Part shown: positions 16,159 through 24,860 of the stretch, in pieces
Layout of the letters: the number at the start of each line of letters is the position of its first letter
How positions within the stretch are numbered: position 1 is the stretch's first letter
From: Paracoccaceae bacterium
GTDB lineage: Bacteria > Pseudomonadota > Alphaproteobacteria > Rhodobacterales > Rhodobacteraceae
Reading direction: 5' to 3'
Assembly: GCA_024236495.1 (NCBI GenBank)
Contig: JACKKJ010000002.1
Location: forward strand, 587,001-651,000
DNA length: 64,000 bases
Position numbers and translations under genes: made by a program
Notes under the pieces: model-generated
Databases searched by the model: none
Told to the model about the DNA's origin: nothing
What the model saw: only the letters and a program-made list of their open reading frames with translations

Positions 16159-18072
16159 ATGGCCAAAGTCATCGGGATCGACCTCGGGACCACGAACTCC
16201 TGCGTCGCCATCATGGACGGGTCGCAGCCGCGGGTCATCGAGAACTCCGAAGGGGCGCGCACGACGCCCTCCGTCGTCGGCTACACCGACACGGAACGCC
16301 TTGTCGGCCAGGCTGCAAAGCGCCAGGCCGTCACCAACCCCACCAACACCGTCTTCGCGGTCAAGCGCCTGATCGGGCGCCGCGTCACCGACGCCGAGGT
16401 CGAGAAGGACAAGAAGCTGGTTCCCTATGCCATCGTCGACGGCGGCAACGGGGATGCCTGGGTCGAGGTCCGGGGCGAGAAGTATTCGCCCGCGCAGATC
16501 TCCGCCGTTGTTCTGCAGAAGATGAAGGAAACCGCCGAGTCCTACCTGGGCGAGACGGTGACGCAGGCCGTCATCACGGTTCCCGCCTACTTCAACGACG
16601 CCCAGCGCCAGGCGACCAAGGACGCGGGCAAGATCGCCGGTCTTGAGGTCCTGCGGATCATCAACGAACCGACCGCGGCCGCGCTGGCCTATGGCCTGGA
16701 CAAGAAGGAAACGAAGACGATCGCGGTCTATGACCTTGGCGGCGGGACCTTCGACATCACGATCCTCGAGATCGACGACGGTCTTTTCGAAGTGAAATCG
16801 ACCAACGGGGACACGTTCCTTGGTGGCGAAGACTTCGACATGCGCATCGTCAATTACCTGGCCGACGAGTTCAAGAAGGAACACGGCGTCGACCTGACGA
16901 AGGACAAGATGGCGCTTCAGCGGCTCAAGGAAGCCGCCGAGAAAGCGAAGATCGAGCTTTCGTCCAGCCAGCAGACCGAAATCAACCAGCCCTTCATCTC
17001 GATGGACATGAAGTCGGGCACGCCGCTTCACATGGTCATGAAACTGACCCGCGCGAAGCTGGAAAGCCTGGTCGGCGACCTGATCAAGAAATCGCTGAAA
17101 CCCTGTGATTCGGCGCTGAAGGATGCCGGTATCTCCAAGGGCGACATCGACGAGGTCGTCCTGGTCGGCGGCATGACCCGGATGCCGAAGGTGATCGAGG
17201 AGGTCACGAACTTCTTCGGCAAGGAGCCGCACAAGGGCGTGAACCCCGACGAGGTCGTGGCGCTGGGCGCGGCGATCCAGGCCGGTGTTCTGCAAGGCGA
17301 CGTCAAGGACGTTGTCCTTCTCGACGTGACCCCGCTGTCGCTCGGGATCGAGACGCTTGGCGGTGTCTTCACCCGGCTGATCGACCGCAACACGACGATC
17401 CCGACCAAGAAGTCGCAGATCTTCTCCACGGCCGAGGACAACCAGAATGCCGTGACGATCCGCGTCTTCCAGGGCGAACGCGAAATGGCGGCCGACAACA
17501 AGCTGCTGGGCCAGTTCAACCTTGAGAACATCCCGCCGGCACCGCGCGGCATGCCCCAGATCGAGGTCACGTTCGACATCGACGCCAACGGCATCGTGTC
17601 GGTCAAGGCCAAGGACAAGGGCACCGGCAAGGAACAGGCGATCACCATCCAGGCGTCCGGCGGTCTCAGCGACGACGAGATCGACCGCATGGTCAAGGAC
17701 GCGGAGGCGAACGCCGAAGCCGACAAGACCCGCAAGGAACTGGTCGAAACCCGAAACCAGGCAGAAAGCCTTGTCCATTCGACCAAGAAGTCGCTGGAAG
17801 AGCACGGCGACAAGATCGATGGATCGACGGTCGAGGCCATCGAACTTGCCATCGGCGCGCTGGAAGAGGCCCTCAAGTCCGACGATGTCGGCAAGATCAA
17901 GGGCGGCATTCACAACCTGACCGATGCCGCGATGAAGCTTGGCGAAGCGATCTACAAATCGCAGCAGGCCGAAGGCGGTGCTTCCGGGGACGAGGACGGC
18001 CCGCGCGGCGTCGATGACGATATCGTGGACGCCGACTTCGAAGACCTCGGCGAAGACCGCAAGCGCAAGTAA
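16159..18072 (+). CDS. dnaK: Molecular chaperone DnaK (Hsp70)
   Basis: Encodes 637 residues, the typical length. ATPase domain starts MAKVIGIDLGTTNSCVA with phosphate-binding GIDLGTTN and the later VYDLGGGTFDITIL; the substrate-binding beta domain begins after the VLLDVTPLSLGIETLGG linker; the helical lid and a conserved acidic tail (DDIVDADFED) end the protein. Start is set by the AAGGAAAGG ribosome site at 16143-16151. The RpoH promoter at 16023-16054 drives it. A perfect hairpin separates it from dnaJ, 69 bases downstream. Confidence 0.98.
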   Translation: MAKVIGIDLGTTNSCVAIMDGSQPRVIENSEGARTTPSVVGYTDTERLVGQAAKRQAVTNPTNTVFAVKRLIGRRVTDAEVEKDKKLVPYAIVDGGNGDAWVEVRGEKYSPAQISAVVLQKMKETAESYLGETVTQAVITVPAYFNDAQRQATKDAGKIAGLEVLRIINEPTAAALAYGLDKKETKTIAVYDLGGGTFDITILEIDDGLFEVKSTNGDTFLGGEDFDMRIVNYLADEFKKEHGVDLTKDKMALQRLKEAAEKAKIELSSSQQTEINQPFISMDMKSGTPLHMVMKLTRAKLESLVGDLIKKSLKPCDSALKDAGISKGDIDEVVLVGGMTRMPKVIEEVTNFFGKEPHKGVNPDEVVALGAAIQAGVLQGDVKDVVLLDVTPLSLGIETLGGVFTRLIDRNTTIPTKKSQIFSTAEDNQNAVTIRVFQGEREMAADNKLLGQFNLENIPPAPRGMPQIEVTFDIDANGIVSVKAKDKGTGKEQAITIQASGGLSDDEIDRMVKDAEANAEADKTRKELVETRNQAESLVHSTKKSLEEHGDKIDGSTVEAIELAIGALEEALKSDDVGKIKGGIHNLTDAAMKLGEAIYKSQQAEGGASGDEDGPRGVDDDIVDADFEDLGEDRKRK

Positions 18073-18085
18073 CGCGATCTGACAC

Positions 18086-18119
18086 CTGGGCCGGCCCGGC
18101 ATTCCCCGGGCCGGCCCAG
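18086..18119 (+). repeat. Perfect 14-bp GC-rich inverted repeat between dnaK and dnaJ
   Basis: Left arm CTGGGCCGGCCCGG (18086-18099), loop of 6 (18100-18105), right arm CCGGGCCGGCCCAG (18106-18119): 14 of 14 pairs. No T-run follows, so it is not a classical terminator. An mRNA hairpin here could partly terminate, be cut, or protect the 3' end of dnaK mRNA, giving more DnaK than DnaJ. The pairing is seen directly; the role is inferred. Confidence 0.85.
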
Positions 18120-18141
18120 CGCGTTTCCCGAGGGGATCAGA

Positions 18142-19287
18142 ATGGCCAAGCGCGACTACTACGAGGTTCTGGGCGTCAGCCGTGGCGCCTCTGCCGAAGA
18201 AATCAAGAAAGCCTATCGCGCCAAGGCGAAAGAGCTTCACCCGGACCGCAACAAGGACAACCCGCAGGCCGAGTCCGACTTCAAGGAAGCGAACGAAGCC
18301 TACGATGTCCTGAAGGATGAAACCCGCAAGGCCGCCTATGACCGCTACGGTCATGCCGCCTTTGACGGCGGCATGGGCGGTGGCCCACGCGGCGGGGCAG
18401 GCCGGCAGGGTGACTTTGCCTCGGCCTTTTCGGACGTGTTCGAAGACCTGTTCGGCGATTTCATGGGCGGGCGCGGCGGCGCCGGTCCCCGCAGCCGCGC
18501 GCAGCGCGGATCGGACCTGCGCTACAACCTGCGCGTGACGCTGGAAGAAGCCTATGCAGGTGTGCAGAAGTCGATCAACGTGCCGACCTCGGTCGCCTGC
18601 GGGTCGTGCAACGGCACCGGCGCCGAAGGCGGATCGGAACCGCAGACCTGCCCGACCTGTTCGGGCATGGGCAAGGTTCGCGCCCAGCAAGGGTTCTTTA
18701 CCGTCGAACGAACCTGCCCGACCTGCGCTGGCGCCGGCCAGATCGTCAAGAACCCCTGCCGGACCTGCCAGGGCGCAGGACGTGTCGAGAAGGAACGCCA
18801 GCTTTCGGTCAATATCCCTGCAGGGGTCGAAACCGGAACCCGCATACGTCTTGCCGGCGAAGGCGAGGCGGGCATGCGCGGCGGCCCCTCGGGCGATCTT
18901 TACATCTTCATCGAGGTGCGCGAACACGCGCTTTTTCAGCGTGACGGGACGAACCTGTTCTGCCGCATCCCGGTATCGATCGCCACGGCCGCCCTTGGCG
19001 GCGAGGTCGAGGTGCCGACCATCGACGGCGGGCGCAGCCGCGTGCGCATCCCCGAAGGGGCGCAAACGGGCAAGCAGATGCGGCTTCGCAACAAGGGGAT
19101 GCCGGCGCTGCGTGGCGGCGGCAACGGCGACATGCTGATCGAACTAGCGGTCGAAACGCCAGTGAACCTGACGGCGCGACAGAAGGAAATCCTGCGGGAG
19201 TTCGAGAAGCTGTCGGAAAACAACAACCCCGAAAGCTCCTCCTTCTTCTCGAAAGTTCGGAGCTTCTGGGACGGAATGAAGGGTTGA
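18142..19287 (+). CDS. dnaJ: Chaperone protein DnaJ (Hsp40)
   Basis: Encodes 381 residues. J domain at 1-70 with HPD at residues 33-35, Gly/Phe-rich linker (GGMGGGPRGGAG), then four CxxCxGxG zinc repeats (CGSCNGTG, CPTCSGMG, CPTCAGAG, CRTCQGAG), and a C-terminal substrate-binding domain. It stimulates the DnaK ATPase and delivers substrates. It lies 69 bases behind dnaK, after the hairpin, and is probably expressed from the dnaK promoter by read-through. Confidence 0.98.
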   Translation: MAKRDYYEVLGVSRGASAEEIKKAYRAKAKELHPDRNKDNPQAESDFKEANEAYDVLKDETRKAAYDRYGHAAFDGGMGGGPRGGAGRQGDFASAFSDVFEDLFGDFMGGRGGAGPRSRAQRGSDLRYNLRVTLEEAYAGVQKSINVPTSVACGSCNGTGAEGGSEPQTCPTCSGMGKVRAQQGFFTVERTCPTCAGAGQIVKNPCRTCQGAGRVEKERQLSVNIPAGVETGTRIRLAGEGEAGMRGGPSGDLYIFIEVREHALFQRDGTNLFCRIPVSIATAALGGEVEVPTIDGGRSRVRIPEGAQTGKQMRLRNKGMPALRGGGNGDMLIELAVETPVNLTARQKEILREFEKLSENNNPESSSFFSKVRSFWDGMKG

Positions 19288-19289
19288 GC

Positions 19290-19320
19290 GCCGGAGACGC
19301 GCCGGCATTAACCTATTTTT
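19290..19320 (+). terminator. Weak candidate terminator after dnaJ
   Basis: A 5-bp stem GCCGG/CCGGC (19290-19294 with 19302-19306, loop 7) is followed after about 9 bases by a run of five T (19316-19320). The stem is short and the T-run is not adjacent, so termination may be inefficient. It is the only hairpin between dnaJ and radC. Confidence 0.3.
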
Positions 19321-19345
19321 CAGACTCAGTAACGAGGGTTGGGCC

Positions 19346-20104
19346 ATGTCCCAGCCCCACGCCTTCAACGAAGCCCCGTTTCTATTTGACGCCGACGAGG
19401 CGCCCGAACAGTCCTTGGCGCCCGGGCGGCTTCCCTCCTACATCCGCGACCACCGCAAACGGCTGCGCGAAAGGTTCCTTTCGGGCGGCGCGGCGGCGAT
19501 GCCCGATTACGAACTTCTGGAGCTCGTCCTGTTCCGCGCGGTGCCTCGGCAAGACGTAAAGCCACTGGCCCGACGCCTGATTGACGCGTTCGGCGACTTC
19601 AGCCGCGTTCTGACCGCGCCACAGGACCGCCTTGCCAGGGTTGACGGGGTCGGGAATTCGGTCATCACCGAACTGCGGATCGTCGAGGCGGCCGCGCAGC
19701 GCCTGGCACGGGCAAGGGTCATGCACCGACCTGTCCTGTCATCCTGGGATGCGCTGCTGGACTATTGCCATACCGCGATGTCGCATCGGGAAACCGAGAT
19801 GTTCCGGGTGCTGTATCTGGACCGCAAGAATGTCCTGATCGCAGACGAGGAACAGGCACGCGGAACGGTCGATCATGTACCGGTCTACCCGCGAGAGATT
19901 GTCAAACGGGCGCTGGAACTCAACGCCTCGGCGCTTATCCTTGTGCACAATCACCCCTCGGGCGACCCGACACCGTCAGAGCAGGATATCCTGCTGACCA
20001 ACCAGATCCATGACGCGCTGTCGGTCATGGGAATCGTCCTTCACGATCATCTGGTCATCGGAAAGTCGCGTGAAACCAGCTTCCGCTCGGCGGGCTATCT
20101 TTGA
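19346..20104 (+). CDS. radC: RadC family protein (JAB/MPN metalloprotease-fold, YeeS/RadC)
   Basis: Encodes 252 residues. A helix-hairpin-helix region (around LARVDGVGNSVITELR, 97-112) precedes the RadC/JAB domain with the JAMM zinc motif HNHPSGDPTPSEQD (His201, His203, Asp214). Despite the old name, RadC is not established as a repair enzyme; the JAMM motif implies a metal-dependent hydrolase. The gene follows dnaJ by 58 bases. Its TGA abuts the stop of the convergent gene (TGATCA at 20102-20107). Confidence 0.93.
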   Translation: MSQPHAFNEAPFLFDADEAPEQSLAPGRLPSYIRDHRKRLRERFLSGGAAAMPDYELLELVLFRAVPRQDVKPLARRLIDAFGDFSRVLTAPQDRLARVDGVGNSVITELRIVEAAAQRLARARVMHRPVLSSWDALLDYCHTAMSHRETEMFRVLYLDRKNVLIADEEQARGTVDHVPVYPREIVKRALELNASALILVHNHPSGDPTPSEQDILLTNQIHDALSVMGIVLHDHLVIGKSRETSFRSAGYL

Positions 20105-20983
20105 TCAGGGCAACCTCGATTTCCCGGTCAGTTGGCCCAGAGTCACGACGACCTGCGCGCCAGTCAGCCCACATTCGGGCATTGCCAGCGATATCGGCCG
20201 AACATCATCCTCTGCCCTTGTGCTGATCAGAAGGCCGCTCAGATCAACGCCACAGTAGGCAGGTACGATCGCCGTCGGGTCCTGGCGGCTTACGTTTTCC
20301 ACAGCCAACAGTTCCATTCGACCGATCTCTGCGAACTCTTCCGGCGCCCAGAATACCGGGGTGGTTCCCCCGCGCTCCTTGCCTTCGGGTGCCGCAAGCA
20401 GAAGCACGGCACGATCGTCATCGAAATCTGGAATGGTCTTGCGGCGGATCACGCTGGACCCGTCCGCGAAGCGTGCCGTGACCCATGACTTGCGCGAGAC
20501 AGCGGGGAGAGACAGCGATGCCTGCCCGAATGCATTCACGGCCAACCCGAACGCCAGGGCGCCGTAGGACACTTCGACCGTCGATCCAGGGAGACAGGGC
20601 GCATTGATCCTCACGACCAGTTGCCCTCCCGGCTCGGCCATCAGGATCAGGTCCGGCCTTCGGCATGCGATCCCATAGGCACTGAAGGCCTGGTTCGCCG
20701 AGCGCGGCAGAGGTGCATCCGCCACGTCATGGCCATCCAGACGCACGGCAAGCCCCTGATCGGCCACCAATGCGGGGAAACCCTCCACCCCGCGTTCGAC
20801 CGGGGTTGCGATCCGTCCGGCGGCCATAACACCCGCCGCTACGGCTGCGGGCGCAGGCGGCAGCGGACCGTCGTCGTCAACGGAATATCGTCGCGCATGC
20901 GCGTCGTTCTGCATCCATGTCGCGAGCCCGAGTGCGGCCACGATACTCAGGAAAGCGACCAAACGCGCCGGTCTCACGCGCAT
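20105..20983 (-). CDS. Hypothetical exported protein, 292 residues
   Basis: I do not recognise a characterised family. An N-terminal membrane segment or signal (LVAFLSIVAALGLATWM, residues 8-24) is followed by an acidic/Pro linker and a soluble domain with beta-rich repeats (LVVRINAPCLPGSTVEVSYGAL). Three cysteines and ordered hydrophobic strands suggest a folded periplasmic domain. A strong ribosome site (AAGGAGG, about 6 bases ahead) supports the start. It lies downstream of secA on the same strand, 107 bases away, and could share its transcript; relatives beside secA are sometimes labelled 'translocase' without evidence that I can see here. Confidence 0.65.
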   Translation of the reverse strand: MRVRPARLVAFLSIVAALGLATWMQNDAHARRYSVDDDGPLPPAPAAVAAGVMAAGRIATPVERGVEGFPALVADQGLAVRLDGHDVADAPLPRSANQAFSAYGIACRRPDLILMAEPGGQLVVRINAPCLPGSTVEVSYGALAFGLAVNAFGQASLSLPAVSRKSWVTARFADGSSVIRRKTIPDFDDDRAVLLLAAPEGKERGGTTPVFWAPEEFAEIGRMELLAVENVSRQDPTAIVPAYCGVDLSGLLISTRAEDDVRPISLAMPECGLTGAQVVVTLGQLTGKSRLP

Positions 20984-21090
20984 CGGATCCTCCTTGCCAG
21001 CAGGACCTGACTAGAGGGGAATTCTGGCGCGTGAATGGCGCGTTTGCGGCATGTATCGTGACTGCCCGCCTGGGGCGGCCGCGATAGTCC

Positions 21091-23814
21091 TCACGCAATC
21101 TTGCCGTGGCAGTGCTTGAACTTCTCGCCGGAACCGCAGGGACACGGGTCGTTGCGGCTGGGATTGCCCCAGGTTGCGGGGTCACCCTCGACAAACCCGG
21201 TCGCCGCCGCGGCGACAGGCGCCGCGGCCGACGCGGCTGTGGCGGTCACGGGCGCGGCTTCGGCCATCTCCGGCGCCCGCTGTGCCTGCTGCTGCGCCAC
21301 CATCTGCTGCAGCATCGCCGCCTGTTCCTCTTCCGTCAGCGGCCGCACCTTGGAGATCTTCTCGGAAATCTCGGTGCGAAGGCTGTTCAGAAGGCTCTCG
21401 AACAGCGCAAATGCCTCAGTCTTGTATTCCGAAAGGGGGTCGCGCTGCGCATAGCCGCGGAACCCGATCACAGACCGCAGGTGTTCCAGCGTCACAAGGT
21501 GTTCCCGCCACTTGCTGTCGATCGTCTGGAGAAGGAACTGCTTTTCGATCTGCCGCATCGTGTCTGCGCCGAACGCCTCGGCCTTTTCGGCGGCGAGCTT
21601 GTCGCTGGCCTCGTATAGCCGTTCGCGCACGACCTCCTGATCGACGCCCTCTTCGTCGCCCCAGGCCTGGACCGGCAGGTCAAGCGCCAGTGCGGACCTG
21701 AGCTTTCCGGCAAGGCCGGCGGTATCCCATTGTTCGGAATAGGATTTGGGCGGCAGGTATTCGTCCACCAGATCGTCGATGACCTGATGGCGCATGTCCT
21801 GCACGATTTCCTCAAGGTCTTCTGATTCCATGATCTCCAGCCGCTGCGCGAAAATCGCCTTGCGCTGGTCGTTCATCGTGTCGTCGAACTTCAGAAGCTG
21901 CTTGCGAATATCAAAGTTGCGCCCCTCGACCTTCGCCTGCGCGCGTTCGAGCGACTTGTTCACCCAAGGGTGAATGATCGCCTCGCCCTCTTTCATGCCA
22001 AGGCTGGAGAGAACCTTGTCAAGCCGTTCGGACCCGAAGATCCGCATCAGGTCGTCTTCAAGCGAAAGATAGAAGGACGACCGGCCGGGATCGCCCTGGC
22101 GGCCGGAACGTCCGCGAAGCTGGTTGTCGATCCGGCGGCTTTCGTGGCGTTCGGTCGCAAGGACGTAAAGCCCGCCTGCCTCAAGCACCTTCTGCTTCTC
22201 GTCGGCATGCTCTGCCTCGATCCGCGCCCGGACTTCGTCAGGATGGGCAGCAGGGTCGGCATCCAGCGCCTGCATCACCTTCAGCTCGACGTTGCCCCCA
22301 AGCTGGATGTCGGTTCCGCGGCCAGCCATGTTGGTGGCGATTGTCACGGCGCCCAGCTTGCCGGCGTCGGCGACGATCATCGCTTCGCGTTCGTGCTGGC
22401 GGGCGTTCAGAACCTCGTGCTTGATGCCTTCCTTTGTCAGCATCTGCGACAACATCTCAGACTTCTCGATCGAGGTCGTGCCAACAAGGATCGGTTGCCC
22501 CTTGGCGTGGACCTCGCGGATGCGTTCGATGATTGCGGCGAACTTTTCACGCGCAGTGCGGAAGACCTGGTCGTGGTCGTCGACCCGTTGCACCGGGCGG
22601 TTGGTCGGAACCTCGACCACACCCAGCTTGTAGATCTCCATGAATTCCTCGGCCTCGGTCGCGGCGGTGCCGGTCATGCCCGCCAGCTTCTCGTAAAGCC
22701 GGAAGTAGTTCTGGAAGGTGACCGAGGCGAGCGTGACGTTCTCGGGCTGGATCTTCACGCCTTCCTTGGCCTCGATCGCCTGATGCAGGCCGTCAGAAAG
22801 CCGCCGGCCCTTCATCATGCGGCCGGTGAATTCGTCGATCAGCACCACCTCGCCGTCGCGCACGATATAGTGCTGGTCCCTCTGGAACAGCTTGTGGGCG
22901 CGCAGCGCCTGGTTGACGTGGTGGACGATCGTGGTGGATTCGGGATCGTAAAGCGTCTGGCCCTCGGGCAGGACGCCGGCTTCCCAAAGCGTTTGTTCGA
23001 GGTATTCGTTGCCTTCTTCGGTGAAGGTCGCGTTGCGGGCCTTTTCATCCAGCTTGTAGTGTTCTTCGGTCAGCTGGGGGATGAACCTGTCCAGCGTCTT
23101 GTAAAGCTCCGACCGGTCCTGGCTTGGGCCCGAGATGATCAGGGGGGTCCGCGCCTCGTCGATGAGGATGGAGTCCACTTCGTCAACGATCGCGAAGTAA
23201 TGGCCGCGCTGCGCCATCTCCTCGATCCGGCCCTTCATGTTGTCACGAAGGTAGTCGAAGCCAAGTTCGTTGTTCGTCGCATAGGTGATGTCGGCGCGGT
23301 AGGCTTCGCGTTTTTCCTGATCCGGCTGGAACGGATAGACCACACCGGTGGTCATCCCCAGCGCGCCATAGACCTTGCTCATCCATTCCGCGTCGCGCTT
23401 GGCCAGATAGTCGTTGACCGTGACGATGTGCACGCCGCGCCCCGTCAGGGCGTTCAGGTAAGCCGGGAAGGTCGCGACCAGGGTCTTGCCCTCGCCGGTC
23501 TTCATTTCGGCGATGTTGCCCTGGTGAAGGAAGATGCCGCCCATGAGCTGCACGTCGAAGGCGCGCAGACCCAGCGCCCGCCAGGCGCCCTCGCGGCAGT
23601 TGGCAAAGGCTTCCGGCAGGATCGCCTCAAGGCTTTCGCCGTCCTGGACACGCTTCTGAAACTCGCGCGTCTTTTCCTTCAACCCTTCGTCGGAGAGCTT
23701 CTGGAACTCGGGTTCCAGTGCGTTGATCTTCTCGACCAGCGGACGAACCGACTTGACCTTGCGGTCGTTCGGCGTGCCGAAGACCTTCTTCGCGATTGTT
23801 CCGAGGCCCAGCAT
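21091..23814 (-). CDS. secA: Preprotein translocase ATPase SecA
   Basis: Encodes 907 residues, the expected length. The motor that pushes preproteins through SecYEG. Visible: Walker A GEGKTLVA in EMKTGEGKTLVATFP, DEAD-like EVDSILIDEART, the second nucleotide domain TNMAGRGTDIQLGGNV, and the C-terminal zinc finger RNDPCPCGSGEKFKHCHG that binds SecB/phospholipid. Start ATG 23814 has GGAG seven bases upstream; readings further upstream lack support. A Gln/Ala-rich linker precedes the zinc finger. Divergent from the parvulin gene. Confidence 0.98.
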   Translation of the reverse strand: MLGLGTIAKKVFGTPNDRKVKSVRPLVEKINALEPEFQKLSDEGLKEKTREFQKRVQDGESLEAILPEAFANCREGAWRALGLRAFDVQLMGGIFLHQGNIAEMKTGEGKTLVATFPAYLNALTGRGVHIVTVNDYLAKRDAEWMSKVYGALGMTTGVVYPFQPDQEKREAYRADITYATNNELGFDYLRDNMKGRIEEMAQRGHYFAIVDEVDSILIDEARTPLIISGPSQDRSELYKTLDRFIPQLTEEHYKLDEKARNATFTEEGNEYLEQTLWEAGVLPEGQTLYDPESTTIVHHVNQALRAHKLFQRDQHYIVRDGEVVLIDEFTGRMMKGRRLSDGLHQAIEAKEGVKIQPENVTLASVTFQNYFRLYEKLAGMTGTAATEAEEFMEIYKLGVVEVPTNRPVQRVDDHDQVFRTAREKFAAIIERIREVHAKGQPILVGTTSIEKSEMLSQMLTKEGIKHEVLNARQHEREAMIVADAGKLGAVTIATNMAGRGTDIQLGGNVELKVMQALDADPAAHPDEVRARIEAEHADEKQKVLEAGGLYVLATERHESRRIDNQLRGRSGRQGDPGRSSFYLSLEDDLMRIFGSERLDKVLSSLGMKEGEAIIHPWVNKSLERAQAKVEGRNFDIRKQLLKFDDTMNDQRKAIFAQRLEIMESEDLEEIVQDMRHQVIDDLVDEYLPPKSYSEQWDTAGLAGKLRSALALDLPVQAWGDEEGVDQEVVRERLYEASDKLAAEKAEAFGADTMRQIEKQFLLQTIDSKWREHLVTLEHLRSVIGFRGYAQRDPLSEYKTEAFALFESLLNSLRTEISEKISKVRPLTEEEQAAMLQQMVAQQQAQRAPEMAEAAPVTATAASAAAPVAAAATGFVEGDPATWGNPSRNDPCPCGSGEKFKHCHGKIA

Positions 23815-23874
23815 TTTTTCTCCGCTCGGGTAGGACTGACGGTTCCTGCGAATGCGGCTTGCCGCCACCCTCTG

Positions 23875-23894
23875 CGTTGCCTAGAAGGGCAACG
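23875..23894. repeat. 7-bp inverted repeat in the secA / peptidylprolyl isomerase divergent region
   Basis: CGTTGCC (23875-23881) and GGCAACG (23888-23894) flank a 6-base loop. It sits in the 183-base gap between two divergent export-related genes. It could be an operator or a leader hairpin for either gene. No T-run follows. Confidence 0.45.
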
Positions 23895-23997
23895 ATACTT
23901 GGGCCGGCAGGTCCCCGCAGGACCCCACGCGATGTAAGGGGCTGGCACGGGATAGTCAACGCCGCAAGGACTGGCAGCACGAGCGGGAGGCATAACG

Positions 23998-24840
23998 ATG
24001 TCGAGACGGACGAAACTTTGGGCGGCGGCATGCGTTCTGGCCCTGGCCGGTCCGGCTTTCTCGCAAGAGCCCGGCGCCGATACCGTGGTCGCGACTGTCA
24101 ACGGAACCGACATCACGCTTGGCCACATGATCGCCCTGCGCGAGGCGCTGCCCGCGCAATATCTTTCGTTGGACGACAAGACCCTGTTCGACGGCATCCT
24201 GGAACAGCTGATCCAGCAGACCGCCCTTGCCCAGCAGGTTCCCGAACCGCTGTCCAGGCGCAACGCCCTGTCTCTCGACAATCAGCGGCTGGCGTTTCTG
24301 TCGAACGAGGCGCTGAACACCATCGCCGATGCCGCCGTGACGGACGAAGCACTTCAGGCGCTTTACGACGAACGCTATGGCGCGGTCGATCCGGGCACCG
24401 AATACCACGCGGCCCATATCCTTGTCGCGACCGAGGACGAGGCAAAGGCGATCCGCGCCGAGCTGGATGGAGGCGCGGATTTCGCCACACTGGCCGCCGA
24501 GAAGTCCACCGGCCCGTCCGGCCCCAACGGCGGCGATCTGGGATGGTTCGGGCTTGGGATGATGGTCAAGCCCTTCGAAGATGCCGTTCTCTTGCTTCAG
24601 CCCGGCCAGCTTTCCGATCCGGTCCAGACGCAGTTCGGCTGGCATGTGATCAAGCTGATGGAAACCCGCGCGGCCACCGCGCCGACCCTGGAAGAGACGC
24701 GCGATGAACTTGCCGGCGAACTTCAGCAGAAGGCCGTCGAATCCGAGGTTACGGCGCTGACCGAAGCCGCCGCCATTACCCGCAACGTCGAGGGGATCGA
24801 CCCGGCGGTACTGAAGAACACCACGCTTATCGACAACTGA
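23998..24840 (+). CDS. Periplasmic peptidyl-prolyl isomerase (parvulin/PpiC type, SurA-like)
   Basis: Encodes 280 residues. Signal peptide 1-22 (LWAAACVLALAGPAFSQ). A SurA-N-like helical segment (40-125) precedes one rotamase domain (about 138-230) with AAHILVATEDEAKAI, FATLAAEKSTGPSGPNGGDLG and QFGWHVIKL, the standard parvulin motifs. It likely helps fold exported outer-membrane or periplasmic proteins. GGAGG just upstream fixes the start. It is divergent from secA, so export motor and periplasmic folding factor share a promoter region. Confidence 0.9.
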   Translation: MSRRTKLWAAACVLALAGPAFSQEPGADTVVATVNGTDITLGHMIALREALPAQYLSLDDKTLFDGILEQLIQQTALAQQVPEPLSRRNALSLDNQRLAFLSNEALNTIADAAVTDEALQALYDERYGAVDPGTEYHAAHILVATEDEAKAIRAELDGGADFATLAAEKSTGPSGPNGGDLGWFGLGMMVKPFEDAVLLLQPGQLSDPVQTQFGWHVIKLMETRAATAPTLEETRDELAGELQQKAVESEVTALTEAAAITRNVEGIDPAVLKNTTLIDN

Positions 24841-24860
24841 CATACCGCTGGGGGACCGCG

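Noticed and set aside
16042..19065. 1007-codon open frame on the minus strand opposite dnaK-dnaJ
   Set aside because: High-GC antisense shadow of strongly recognised genes; no family motifs or ribosome site.
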